Source: Spirochaetales bacterium UBA6872
GTDB lineage: Bacteria > Spirochaetota > Spirochaetia > Sphaerochaetales > Sphaerochaetaceae
Direction: 5' to 3'
Assembly: GCA_002452215.1 (NCBI GenBank)
Contig: DKCO01000055.1
Location: forward strand, 85,992-149,991
Length of the DNA stretch: 64,000 nucleotides
Part shown: positions 1-8,590 of the stretch, piece after piece
Numbering within the stretch: position 1 is the first letter of the stretch
How the letters are laid out: every line of letters begins with the position of its first letter
The notes under the pieces: generated by a model
Told to the model about the DNA's origin: nothing
The model's database searches: none
What the model saw: only the letters and a program-made list of their open reading frames with translations
Translations under genes and position numbers: made by a program

Positions 1-333
1 TCTGTAGTAGAAATAGAATCCATCTCCAAGGCTGTGTCCAATTATGAGCGTTCTTTCAGGGAAAAGCTTTGCAGAAGCATAGCAAAGAAGAAAGCATAGT
101 GTTTTCCTATAGACTCTTTTCCCCAAAGGAGAGAAAAGCTTTATGCTTTTTACATCCATATCTCTGGAAATGGCAGTATCCAGCGGCATCAACTCTCCAT
201 CGACAAGAGCTGCTACAGTAGGGTTATCTTCATAGCTTTTGTTTTTTTCTTCCAATAGATCAATCAGCGACTGTCTTTTGTCGCCAATAAGCCTATGTTC
301 CTTTCCATCTATTGTTATTTTGTCTTCATCCAT
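1..333 (-). CDS. Nucleoside (uridine) kinase with TGS domain, N-terminal part, runs off the left edge
   Basis: The reverse strand is open from ATG at 333 to base 1, giving 111 residues with no stop. Residues 1-65 look like a TGS domain (beta-grasp ubiquitin-like fold). Residues 100-110 carry an HSLGDGFYF-type segment, matching the second additional domain of threonyl-tRNA synthetase. This TGS plus SAD start is typical of the P-loop nucleoside kinases of spirochaetes and Thermotoga; the kinase domain itself would lie outside the window. The family phosphorylates uridine or related nucleosides. The start has no Shine-Dalgarno sequence, and TATCAT (346-341) ends seven bases before the ATG, so the message may be leaderless. 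It is divergent from the gene at 415. Family assignment is inferred from the N-terminal domains only. Confidence 0.75.
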   Translation of the reverse strand, partial: MDEDKITIDGKEHRLIGDKRQSLIDLLEEKNKSYEDNPTVAALVDGELMPLDTAISRDMDVKSIKLFSPLGKRVYRKTLCFLLCYASAKLFPERTLIIGHSLGDGFYFYYR

Positions 334-400
334 GGATAGAATGATAATCTTGCTCTATGCGTTTGGAAAGCACAATCTATTATGATGTCATGCTTTCGGC

Positions 401-406
401 TATAAT
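401..406 (+). promoter_or_regulatory. -10 element TATAAT eight bases before the ATG at 415
   Basis: A perfect TATAAT preceded by GGC ends at 406 and the ATG is at 415. A transcript starting the usual 6-8 bases downstream would begin at or next to the A of the ATG. No good -35 is visible and there is no ribosome binding site. Confidence 0.55.
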
Positions 407-414
407 ATAGTGAT

Positions 415-2115
415 ATGAGTATTTTGTGTGTAGAGCTGAGTGAGGGAAGATTCTCGACACTGGAAGATAGAAAGCAAAAGGGGCTTGAGCTTGGGTTGAG
501 CTTATACAATGAGTTCGGAAGGGAATCATTTGTACTTGTAGCTGTCTCAAAAGAGAGCTTCGAAAGTGCCAGTTCGACACTCTTTATAATGGTTTTCACT
601 AGTCCTATTACCAATAAAGTGGAATTCCAGTACTCAAATTTAGCGCCTGGGTTTTCGCTCTATAAGCTCGGCTATGAAGCTTTAGTGATAAAAGGAAGAG
701 CTCCAAGGCTCTCTTATATATCGATGTTCTCCGGCACGAACGAGATTCTTCCTTGTGAATTCCTAAAAGGAAAGGATTCTGCTTCGTTTGATGAAATTGC
801 AACAAAGAACTTATCTGATACGACGCTATCTACAGCTCGTGCTGCCGACAATGGAGTGAAATTTGCTTCTCTTCTTTGTAGAGGAAAGGCTGTCAGAGGA
901 GCTGGTCTTGGGTATGTATTTTCAATGATGAATCTGAAAGGAATCGTCTTGCAGGGTTTTTATACGAAAGACGAGGGGCCAAAAGATAAATCATGCTTGA
1001 GATTCTCTAGAAAGATAGAGACATCAAAGCTTGCTAGAAGAACAAGAAAAAATGGTGGAAATTGCATTATTGATGATGCTCTCAGGCTTGGTTGGATACC
1101 TGTGAAGAACAATTCTAGAAGATTCGATCCGAGGGCATATTTTCTTGATGGTGAGAGTTTTACAGAGATTTATGGAAACTATCCTGATTCTTGCCAGGAA
1201 TGTTTTCTTGCATGTGGAAGAAGAAAGAAAGACAACACATCCCTTCCTTCATGGAATGAATGCATGGCACTAGGGACGAATATCGGATTATTTGATCCTC
1301 GTGATGTTACTTCTCTTGTCGATAGTGCACATTTTGAGGGTCTTGATGTAAATCACTTAGGAGCTATTTTGGGATATGTATCAGCAATGGATAGCTCCAA
1401 TCTGGAAGTCTTGTCTCTCTCTGGACGTACAAGCAAAGAGTATATCAAGCTTATTCATTCAATAGGAGCGAGCAATGGCGTTGGAGCGATTTTCCGCGAT
1501 GGTCTAAAGGCTTTTCCAGATTCTTTGCAAAGTGCTGAAGGGCAAGCAATATCTTATGATCTTAGAGGTTCATTTGCTGAGGCATTGATGACTTCGCTTT
1601 GTATCGATATATTCTTGCCAGCAAGCTTAATCATTGCAAAGAAAGAGCTTAATGAAAGATGCTCAGCAATAATGGCGCTATATGAACTATGCTATATCCT
1701 AGCTTTGTTTTCATACGGCATAGGGCCTTTGATTGCAACGTGCCTTTATTGGGACAAAATACCCAAGTGTGCCTTTTCAAGTCCATCACTTCTTCGCTTT
1801 TTTGCTCGTCGCTTTTCTATCTGTGGCCTAAAAGGAAAAGACCTATTGGAGAATGGGCTGTCTATTTTCGCTACTCTTGATCCCTCTTTTCATAAGATCC
1901 CTGATTTTTTTGAGATGAATCCAGAGAGTGCAAAGGGAACAGAGACTGTGCAACTTGCAAGACTTCAGGAATATTTTCTAGAAGAGAAAGCAAGAGCAGA
2001 GATTTGGGTAAAATCCAAAAGCGATATAATTTCCAAGCGATCTGGCAAGAAGAGTCCTGCTGTTGGCCCAGATGAAGATCTCGGACGAGAAGGAGAGCCT
2101 GGATTAAATAAGTAG
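415..2115 (+). CDS. Divergent aldehyde:ferredoxin oxidoreductase (AOR) family protein
   Basis: 566 residues, close to the usual AOR length of about 600. AOR enzymes oxidise aldehydes to acids with a tungsten or molybdenum bis-pterin and one 4Fe-4S cluster. Visible support: a GLGYVFSMMNLKGIV segment near residue 163 (family form GLGAVMGSKNLKAIV), a CxxCxxxC cluster motif at residues 260, 263 and 267, a following WNECMALGTNIGLFD segment, and a candidate fourth ligand Cys452 just before a GKDLLENG helix. The N-terminal glycine-rich pterin-binding region is strongly altered, so activity is uncertain. The last 50 codons overlap the convergent phosphodiesterase gene by 151 bases and read as low-complexity, charged sequence. 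The start is set by the TATAAT at 401-406; no ribosome binding site is seen. Confidence 0.7.
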   Translation: MSILCVELSEGRFSTLEDRKQKGLELGLSLYNEFGRESFVLVAVSKESFESASSTLFIMVFTSPITNKVEFQYSNLAPGFSLYKLGYEALVIKGRAPRLSYISMFSGTNEILPCEFLKGKDSASFDEIATKNLSDTTLSTARAADNGVKFASLLCRGKAVRGAGLGYVFSMMNLKGIVLQGFYTKDEGPKDKSCLRFSRKIETSKLARRTRKNGGNCIIDDALRLGWIPVKNNSRRFDPRAYFLDGESFTEIYGNYPDSCQECFLACGRRKKDNTSLPSWNECMALGTNIGLFDPRDVTSLVDSAHFEGLDVNHLGAILGYVSAMDSSNLEVLSLSGRTSKEYIKLIHSIGASNGVGAIFRDGLKAFPDSLQSAEGQAISYDLRGSFAEALMTSLCIDIFLPASLIIAKKELNERCSAIMALYELCYILALFSYGIGPLIATCLYWDKIPKCAFSSPSLLRFFARRFSICGLKGKDLLENGLSIFATLDPSFHKIPDFFEMNPESAKGTETVQLARLQEYFLEEKARAEIWVKSKSDIISKRSGKKSPAVGPDEDLGREGEPGLNK

Positions 2116-2474
2116 ATCCCATCTCTTTCTTCCAAGTTTGGCACATGTGTGTGCCCTGAGATGAATACAGATCCTCTTTCTAGTTCGAAGTCTTTGTAAC
2201 TGTATTTGTCTCCATGAGTGATTACGCAATCTTTGCCAAATATCCTCATCTTTCTAAAGAGAGGTGGAAAGGGAGTCTCATATTCATAAAAGCTATCGCA
2301 ATTGCCTCTCACAGATACCAGCTCTGAATACAATGGCTCAAATGGGTTTGGGCATTGGTCTCCTGCCGATAAGATTTCTATTGGCTTGTATCTCTCTATT
2401 GCTTTCTTTATAAGCTCGATTGCAATATCTGAGCCATGGATATCTGAAACAATCAAGTAGCATTCATCTGCCAT
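1965..2474 (-). CDS. YfcE/MJ0936-family metallophosphoesterase
   Basis: 169 residues starting at ATG 2474, preceded by AAAGGG seven bases upstream; this is preferred over an in-frame start at 2501. The calcineurin-like metal-binding motifs occur in order: SDIHG (D11, H13), AGDQC (D39), GNCD (N58), THGD (H87) and GHTH (H108, H110). Relatives are small cytoplasmic Mn-dependent phosphodiesterases of about 160-185 residues. The natural substrate of most members is unknown. The gene is convergent with the AOR-like gene and overlaps it by 151 bases; the overlap includes the conserved NPGSPSRPR segment, so the phosphodiesterase frame is the constrained one. Confidence 0.88.
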   Translation of the reverse strand: MADECYLIVSDIHGSDIAIELIKKAIERYKPIEILSAGDQCPNPFEPLYSELVSVRGNCDSFYEYETPFPPLFRKMRIFGKDCVITHGDKYSYKDFELERGSVFISGHTHVPNLEERDGIYLFNPGSPSRPRSSSGPTAGLFLPDRLEIISLLDFTQISALAFSSRKYS

Positions 2475-2549
2475 AAAAGACCCTTTAACATCGTGTATCA
2501 ATATAACATATCATCTTTGTGCTGTCTTTTTCCATTCATAGTTTGTTTG

Positions 2550-3041
2550 ATGAACATTGACAACAACAGATACTGGCACATAGTATTTTATTATCATGAA
2601 CTATACGGACAGAAGTGGCATAGCTTACAGGAACAAATGGTCCTTCATCTGATGATTTTATAAAGGCTGTAAAAAAATATTCAACTTGGCTTTGCATGGT
2701 TGACTGCTCATCAAAACAAAGACAAACAATTGAACAGGGTTTCAAGACATACGATGATGCTCTCTTAGGAGATTCTAGCTATATGCATAGTGACGCTTCT
2801 TTTGAGGCTTGGCTCTTTCTTAGTCAGCTTTCTATGATGATGGTTTATGATGCGATGAATGAAATATATAAAAAGGACTGGCAAAAATATATTCCATTGA
2901 TATGTTCAGAAGATTACTTTCAAAAATAAGAGCCTTACGAAATGGTAATGAATGTATTCTGAGAATACATGGGCTTTATTGAATAAGCTTAATCTCGATA
3001 TTTCAGGAGTTTCTATTTTTGATAGTCGCCTTAAAGCCTGA
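2550..3041 (+). pseudogene. Decayed IS4/IS1634-type transposase remnant (C-terminal part)
   Basis: Three pieces of one protein lie in different frames. The main piece (about 2626-2929) reads a QTIEQGFKTYDDAL segment followed by GDSSYMHSDASFEAWLF, matching the E-containing helix and the SYM..dd.FEgWmF C-terminal region of IS4-like DDE transposases. A second frame (2961-3041) reads ENTWALLNKL and more, the usual C-terminal tail. Upstream, around 2550-2620, a further frame with a stop reads like the segment before it. Stops and at least two frameshifts mean it is dead. No inverted repeats could be recognised. The short open frame at 2696-2929 is part of this and not a real small gene. Confidence 0.55.
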
Positions 3042-3105
3042 AAGGTGCAGGTTAAGTGAAGTTGCTGGATTGTGATTTCAGCACATTCTCGTCTATAAGC
3101 GAATC

Positions 3106-3133
3106 TTTGTTTCGTTAAACATCGTGCTATAAT
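3106..3133 (+). promoter_or_regulatory. Sigma-70-type promoter of the hydrolase/YihY operon
   Basis: TTTGTT (3106-3111), a 16-base spacer and TATAAT (3128-3133), with TGC just before the -10 (extended -10). It lies 30 bases upstream of the ATG at 3164, which has its own GAGGAGG ribosome binding site. Confidence 0.65.
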
Positions 3134-3163
3134 AAGCGTGGATGCAAAAGAGGAGGAAATCAA

Positions 3164-4084
3164 ATGGAAGAGAAAACATTAGTTCTTAAAGATGGGCATG
3201 AATTGTTTTATCGGGTTTGGAAAGTTGATAATCCGAAAGCTACTTTGCATATCAATCATGGAATGGCAGAGCATAGCCTGCGATATAACGAATTTGCATC
3301 TTTTATGAATAATGACGGGTATACAGTCTATTGTCAGGACCACAGAGGCCATGGAAAGACAAAGAAAGATGGAGAGGAGGGTTGGTTCGCTGATAAAGAT
3401 GGATGGATGGCTATTTGCAATGACAGTTTTGAGCTTGATAGCTTGATCTCCAGAGAATATCCTGATATTCCGCATTTGATATTTGGCCATTCAATGGGTT
3501 CTTTTGTAACAAGGACAAACATAGCTTTGCACTCTGGCTCATACTCTGCTGCAGTTATATGCGGTACTGGAGGAAACCAAGGCTTGATAGGAAAAATAGG
3601 CAGGAGGCTTGCTTTGGTGAGAGCTTCTATATATGGCTCTAAAAAGAAGGCTCCTTTTTTGGACCATCTTGCATTTGGAGCTTTTAACAAGAAGTTTGAA
3701 AACGAGGGTGAGAGTGCTTGGCTTTCATCGGATCGAAAAGAAGTTGAGAAGTACATAGATGATCCGCTTTGTGGATTTATATGTTCAAACAAGTTCTATG
3801 CTGATTTAATCGAAGGCTCTTTTATGGCGAACGATCCAACTTTGATTCGAAAGATTCGAAAAGATCTTCCAATACTCTTTGTCTCAGGACAGCTTGATCC
3901 TGTAGGAGATTATAGCAAAGGTGTAGAAAAGGCAGTCAAACTTTATAAAGATGCGGGGATAAATGATGTCCGCTTAATCTTCTATAAAGATGGAAGACAC
4001 GAGATTTTAAATGATGTTATGCGCTATGATGTAATGAAGGATGTATCTAACTTTTATAAGGAAGCAATAGGTGGAACAAAATAA
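3164..4084 (+). CDS. Alpha/beta hydrolase (monoacylglycerol lipase / serine aminopeptidase S33 type)
   Basis: 306 residues, cytoplasmic. Motifs: oxyanion region HGMAEHS (H32-G33), DHRGHGK near residue 59, nucleophile elbow GHSMGS with Ser110, acid SGQLDP with Asp245, and catalytic His279 in DGRHEIL. This is the lysophospholipase/monoacylglycerol lipase branch of the fold; the real ester substrate cannot be read from the sequence. A strong GAGGAGG ribosome binding site precedes the ATG. It is the first gene of an operon: the next frame starts inside its last codons. Confidence 0.88.
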   Translation: MEEKTLVLKDGHELFYRVWKVDNPKATLHINHGMAEHSLRYNEFASFMNNDGYTVYCQDHRGHGKTKKDGEEGWFADKDGWMAICNDSFELDSLISREYPDIPHLIFGHSMGSFVTRTNIALHSGSYSAAVICGTGGNQGLIGKIGRRLALVRASIYGSKKKAPFLDHLAFGAFNKKFENEGESAWLSSDRKEVEKYIDDPLCGFICSNKFYADLIEGSFMANDPTLIRKIRKDLPILFVSGQLDPVGDYSKGVEKAVKLYKDAGINDVRLIFYKDGRHEILNDVMRYDVMKDVSNFYKEAIGGTK

Positions 4085-5363
4085 AGAGGAAATTCATTCT
4101 GGCGATGGTAAAAAGCAAACAGCTTTTTCATTGTTTTGGAAGAGATTCACATCTTGGTGGATTGATTACTTGACTGTTTTGAAGTTCGCAATAAGAGGAA
4201 TAGGCAATGATAATATAACTATTCTTGCATCAGGATTGGTTTATTCTTCTTTGATTGCAATAGTGCCATGTATTACATTCTTGTTTGTATTTCTTTCGAG
4301 TTTTGGCGTGTTGCAAAACTTCATAGAGCTTCTCACAGAGCTTTTTGTGCAACTTTTCGGCCAGGAAAATGCGAGCAATTTGATATCGACAATCGACAAA
4401 TATTCGAACAATGCAATGTCATTGGGTGTATTTGGGCTTGTTTCATTTATCGTAACAGGGCTTTTTCTCGTGAATAAGATTTACATGGTGATTAACCAAA
4501 TCTTCAGGACAAAGCCAGAGACGGGGACTATTAAGCGTTTTGTGACTTTTTTTGTATTCTTGATAGTCTTTACTTTTCTCATCGCAATGACTTTCGCGCT
4601 TTCGAACACTTTCAACCAAAGGATAATCCAAAAGCTGGGTGGAACAACAAGCCATGTGTTTTCAAAGAGACTGGGGTCTTTTGCTCTCATATGGGTCGCA
4701 TTTTTCATTCTTTTGATAGCTGTTCCTAATGCAAAGGTTCGAATAGCATCTGCATCTTTAGGAGCTACCACAGGACTTTTAGCGATATCGGTCTCCAGCT
4801 ATGTCTTTACATTGATTATTCGCTCGATGGTCTCGTATTCAGTTATCTATGGCTCATTTGCGTCGATTTTCTTCATGCTCCTATACCTCTACATATTGTG
4901 GTACATTGTTATCACGATTGCTGAGATTACATACATTTATCAATATAGGCCTGACAAAAATACGCTTCTAGGTAGGCCGCAAGCTCCTATAAAGATAATT
5001 TCAGAAGCGATTAATATGCTTTTGATTATCTCCGACAAGTACAACAGAGGCAAAGGCGCAACCACTTCTAGAGAGCTCATGAGGAGGCTTGCAATACCAA
5101 ATGGCAGGCTCATTACTTATCTTAGGGATATGGAAAGTTCTGGAGTCATAATGGCTACAAATGCGCAAGCAACAAGCTTTGTTCCAGCTCGCCCTCTTTC
5201 ACAAATTTACATCAAAAGGATTATCGAGATTGTATATGGCGCTGATGAGATCGATTCTTCAATGATCGATACGATAGGAGAAGCTGTTGCAATGGAGTTT
5301 TACTCAACAGGGAAAAATGGCCTTAAAGAAATAACGATAGAACAACTTTTGGAGAGAATATGA
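4071..5363 (+). CDS. YihY/virulence-factor BrkB-family membrane protein with C-terminal winged-helix-like tail
   Basis: 430 residues from a GTG start at 4071, overlapping the hydrolase gene by 14 bases; AAGGA lies about 8 bases upstream. Residues 30-290 contain about six hydrophobic segments in the YihY/RNase-BN pattern, including the signature stretch with YGSFASIFFMLLYLYILWYI near residues 260-280. Residues 300-430 are soluble and resemble the winged-helix extension seen in many YihY proteins. The family was once annotated as ribonuclease BN, which is wrong; its function is still unclear. Translational coupling links it to both neighbours. Confidence 0.85.
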   Translation: MEQNKEEIHSGDGKKQTAFSLFWKRFTSWWIDYLTVLKFAIRGIGNDNITILASGLVYSSLIAIVPCITFLFVFLSSFGVLQNFIELLTELFVQLFGQENASNLISTIDKYSNNAMSLGVFGLVSFIVTGLFLVNKIYMVINQIFRTKPETGTIKRFVTFFVFLIVFTFLIAMTFALSNTFNQRIIQKLGGTTSHVFSKRLGSFALIWVAFFILLIAVPNAKVRIASASLGATTGLLAISVSSYVFTLIIRSMVSYSVIYGSFASIFFMLLYLYILWYIVITIAEITYIYQYRPDKNTLLGRPQAPIKIISEAINMLLIISDKYNRGKGATTSRELMRRLAIPNGRLITYLRDMESSGVIMATNAQATSFVPARPLSQIYIKRIIEIVYGADEIDSSMIDTIGEAVAMEFYSTGKNGLKEITIEQLLERI

Positions 5364-5818
5364 TTGTAAACAAGTATATTTCAGAAGAAATAGACGGCTC
5401 TCGATTTGCTAATGCACCTATGCCGGAGTGCAATGTGATAAAGTGTTATGCATCGGATGATATCAAACTCCTTTTTGAGAAAAACCCTTCGACTATAGGG
5501 CAAATTTCTGTTGTAGACATTCCTTATGCATTGGTTGCATTGAATGCTGATGGCGAGTATATTTTTGCATCTTCAATAGAGAAGAATGACTTGAGAACAG
5601 TGTCGTCAATGATAGGTGTGCCAGTTAAGTGCCTTCAGGAAGAAGAGGGAGTAAAAGGCTTTTTTTCTCCTGCCCATATCGTAATATATGGAGATGGAAA
5701 AAGAGAGGATCTCGGTGTTTTAACTATCCCAGAGAATAAGGAAGAGATTATTGATTTGTTGATGGAATATGCCATCGACAGCCTTGATCTGATTGAAGAT
5801 CCAAGGGAGGAGCTATAA
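5360..5818 (+). CDS. Uncharacterised acidic protein, 152 residues
   Basis: I do not recognise the family. The ATG overlaps the YihY stop (ATGA), and its own stop overlaps the next ATG by one base, so it is part of the operon. It has no signal peptide or membrane segment, is rich in Asp and Glu, and alternates short beta-like stretches with a helical acidic C-terminus (EEIIDLLMEYAIDSLDL). It may be a soluble partner of the YihY protein, but that rests on position only. Confidence 0.7.
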   Translation: MIVNKYISEEIDGSRFANAPMPECNVIKCYASDDIKLLFEKNPSTIGQISVVDIPYALVALNADGEYIFASSIEKNDLRTVSSMIGVPVKCLQEEEGVKGFFSPAHIVIYGDGKREDLGVLTIPENKEEIIDLLMEYAIDSLDLIEDPREEL

Positions 5819-6861
5819 TGGCGAAGGTCGGATTCGCTATAATTGGTCTCGGTGGAATTGCTGAGACGCATGCAAAAGTCATAGAGTCATTGCCGGATTG
5901 CTATCTTGCGGCAGTTTGTAGCAGGAAAATGGCAAAAGCGGAGGAGTTTGCATCTAGGCATGTGGGTGCGAAAGCCTATGATGAAGTAGAGTATTTATTA
6001 GAAGATCCAGATGTTGATATTGTTGTTGTCACAACTCCGCCTGGAGAGCATTTGAGGCCAGCTGAGCTTGCATTGAGAGCCGGGAAGCATGTAATTGTCG
6101 AAAAGCCTTTTGAAAAGGATGTTGAGAGAGCAAAAGAGCTTATAGAGATTGCACAAGATGAGGGAGTATATATTACTTGCATATTCCAATCGAGATTCAT
6201 GCCAGCAGTGTCTGTCATAAAAGAAGCTCTAGAGTCTGGGCGTCTTGGTCGTATTTGCCTTGTAGATGCTCAAGTGAAATGGTTTAGAGGGCAATCATAC
6301 TTTGATGCAGCGCATTGGCGAGGAGATAAGATCATCTGTGGAGGGGGAGTGCTTATGAATCAAGCAATCCATGCAATTGATTTGCTTCTCTATCTCGTGG
6401 GGGATCCTGTGGAGGTCACAGCATATAGCGGTACGCTAGCTCACAAGCAAATAGATGTAGAGGATGTTTCTGTTGCAATAATGAAGTTCGCTAACGGTTC
6501 ATTGGGAGTTATTGAGGCAACTACAGATGCCTTTCCGGGCTCTGTAAAAAGACTGGAGCTGAATGGATCGAAAGGTACGATTGTACTTGAGGATGATGCA
6601 ATTACAAGATGGGAGTTTGACACAAAATTGCCAGAGGACATAAAAATTATGGAAAAGTTCTCAAAATCATCATCGGTGGGAGTGACATCGGATCCGAAAG
6701 TTGTAGACATCAGGTACTTCGTCAATCAATACAAGGATTTTCTATATGCTATTTCTCATGGTACAGAACCAAATGTAACAGGCGATGAAGCAATAAGATC
6801 TATAAAACTCATCGATGCAATCTATAGAAGCAGTGAAGATGGCAGAGCTGTTATTTTATAA
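5818..6861 (+). CDS. Gfo/Idh/MocA-family NAD(P)-dependent oxidoreductase
   Basis: 347 residues, the normal size. The N-terminal Rossmann fold has GLGGIAETH near residue 10, and the EKPFEKD motif near residue 97 carries the catalytic Lys. The C-terminal half has the family's beta-sheet substrate domain with GGGVLMNQAIHAIDLL. Such enzymes oxidise or reduce sugars, inositols or sugar acids; specificity cannot be assigned. GGGAGGAG precedes the start, and the ATG shares one base with the previous stop. The downstream solute-binding protein gene suggests a role in sugar catabolism. Confidence 0.92.
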   Translation: MAKVGFAIIGLGGIAETHAKVIESLPDCYLAAVCSRKMAKAEEFASRHVGAKAYDEVEYLLEDPDVDIVVVTTPPGEHLRPAELALRAGKHVIVEKPFEKDVERAKELIEIAQDEGVYITCIFQSRFMPAVSVIKEALESGRLGRICLVDAQVKWFRGQSYFDAAHWRGDKIICGGGVLMNQAIHAIDLLLYLVGDPVEVTAYSGTLAHKQIDVEDVSVAIMKFANGSLGVIEATTDAFPGSVKRLELNGSKGTIVLEDDAITRWEFDTKLPEDIKIMEKFSKSSSVGVTSDPKVVDIRYFVNQYKDFLYAISHGTEPNVTGDEAIRSIKLIDAIYRSSEDGRAVIL

Positions 6862-6967
6862 TGTACTTTGATTTTGATAATTAAAACCATTAATTTTTCA
6901 AAAATAGATATGAATAATGCAAATCATATGGCCTTATTATTCTTCTTAGTGTTATGAGGAGGTTCTT

Positions 6968-8539
6968 ATGAAACGTTCATTATTGTTTGTATTAATAGCA
7001 ATGCTTTCATTGACTTTTGTTTTTGCAAATGGAAGCAAAGAAGCAACAACAGAAGATGATAAAACTGTTGATATTACGCTATGGTATGGGGCGGCAGTGA
7101 CTGAGGCCGGACCTATTCCTGACGATTGGGTCGGATTCCAGATTATAAAGGATGAACTGAATATAAACTTGCATCTGGCAGCTCTTCCATCGAACAATAC
7201 AGACCAAGATGTAAAGATTCAAGCAGCAGGAGCTGCAAATTCACTTCCTGATGTGTTCATGGTATCACGCCCAGTGCTTACAAATCTTGTAAAACAAGGC
7301 TTGGTTGCAAATATCGATAGCTTGTATCCAATGATGCCTACACGTACAGCAAAGTACCATTCCGATCCAGATTCCATGAATTACGCAAAGATCGATGGAA
7401 AGTCATATGGAATGGCTATCGCTACATCATCGAAGGGAAATGAAGGTCTTGTAATAAGAAAAGACTGGCTTGACAATCTTGGTCTTGATGTCCCAACCAC
7501 TCTAGATGAACTATATGATGTTATGTATGCATTCACATACAATGACCCAGATGGCAATGGTCGCGATGATACTTGGGGCTATGGTGCTTTCTTGGAGACA
7601 AACTCTGTGTTAAAGGGCTATCCGGGGTCAAGAGTATGGCCTTTGATGGGAGCTTTCGGTGTCGCTGGTCTTTGGTCAATGGAAAAAGATACTCTTGGAC
7701 TTTCTGTATATGAGGATGGCTTTTATGACTTCATGGTTTGGTTCAAGAAAGTTATCGATGCAAAAGTTATCGATCCAAACTGGATGAGCTACAAAAAGGA
7801 TGATTTCAGAGCTGCATGGAAGCAAGGAAAATTTGGAATAATGTATGAGCAATGGGCTGCATTGACAGCAGAGTCCAATTACCTTCCGTTTGATACTAAT
7901 TTCCCTCAGGGAGAGTGGATTGTAATTGCTCCTCCTGTCGGGCCGGATGGACAGTCTAGTGTTGGTGCACTTGACAAGAGCTTCAATATCTACGCTGTTT
8001 CCACAAAAGCTGTTCAACAAGGCAAGCTCGAGGCTATTGCGAGACTCTTTGAATGGATGGGTACAGATGAAGCATATTATCTTCTTGGATATGGCACAGA
8101 GGGCAAGAACTATGTTCTAGATGCAAATGGAAACCCATCTGCAGGAGATCTTGGCGATAACTCATTCCAAGGAACCATTGGTCAGATCCAGACTCAGCTT
8201 AGGAATTTAGTGTTCTTCAATGATTCAAGTGAGTTTGCAATCAGATTCCCAGACTATGTAACAAAGAACTCCAAAAAGGTTATTTCTCCGACTTCAGTGC
8301 TCAAGGCTATGGAGGATTCTCCTAGAACTGTAGTAGTAGGATCAAATTCGATGCCTACGCCAAATGCAGATGTCTACAGATTCTATGAGCAATCTCTTGC
8401 AGAGTTCCTGACAGGAGTCAGAAAACTTACTCCAGAGGATTGGGATAAGTTCCTTTCTGATTTTGACAAAGTCGGTGGTGCTAAATGGAATGAACAAGGA
8501 ATCGAGTATGCAAAAGCCAATGGCTATGTAAGGCAGTAG
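6968..8539 (+). CDS. Extracellular sugar-binding protein of an ABC importer, LplA/YtcQ type (orphan)
   Basis: 523 residues with an N-terminal signal peptide (MKRSLLFVL... to about residue 20), then ANGSKE. There is no lipobox Cys, so a soluble periplasmic protein is likely. The start follows GAGGAGG. It is clearly paralogous to the protein at 39203-40768: both have TEAGPxPxDWVG near residue 50, GNEGLVIRKDWLDNLGL, and an almost identical IDPNWMxYKKDDFRAAWKQG block. No permease genes lie next to it, so it probably feeds the permeases at 37305-39183 or another distant pair. Large LplA-type proteins commonly bind pectic or other complex oligosaccharides. Confidence 0.88.
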   Translation: MKRSLLFVLIAMLSLTFVFANGSKEATTEDDKTVDITLWYGAAVTEAGPIPDDWVGFQIIKDELNINLHLAALPSNNTDQDVKIQAAGAANSLPDVFMVSRPVLTNLVKQGLVANIDSLYPMMPTRTAKYHSDPDSMNYAKIDGKSYGMAIATSSKGNEGLVIRKDWLDNLGLDVPTTLDELYDVMYAFTYNDPDGNGRDDTWGYGAFLETNSVLKGYPGSRVWPLMGAFGVAGLWSMEKDTLGLSVYEDGFYDFMVWFKKVIDAKVIDPNWMSYKKDDFRAAWKQGKFGIMYEQWAALTAESNYLPFDTNFPQGEWIVIAPPVGPDGQSSVGALDKSFNIYAVSTKAVQQGKLEAIARLFEWMGTDEAYYLLGYGTEGKNYVLDANGNPSAGDLGDNSFQGTIGQIQTQLRNLVFFNDSSEFAIRFPDYVTKNSKKVISPTSVLKAMEDSPRTVVVGSNSMPTPNADVYRFYEQSLAEFLTGVRKLTPEDWDKFLSDFDKVGGAKWNEQGIEYAKANGYVRQ

Positions 8540-8553
8540 ATTTCGAACAGGGA

Positions 8554-8578
8554 GTCCTTCCTTCAGGGAGGGCTTCTT
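8554..8578 (+). terminator. Possible intrinsic terminator after the orphan binding-protein gene
   Basis: GTCCTTCC (8554-8561), loop TTCA and GGGAGGGC (8566-8573) form an eight-pair stem with two G-T pairs, followed by TTCTT. The T tract is weak. Confidence 0.5.
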
Positions 8579-8590
8579 GCTATCTTTTAT

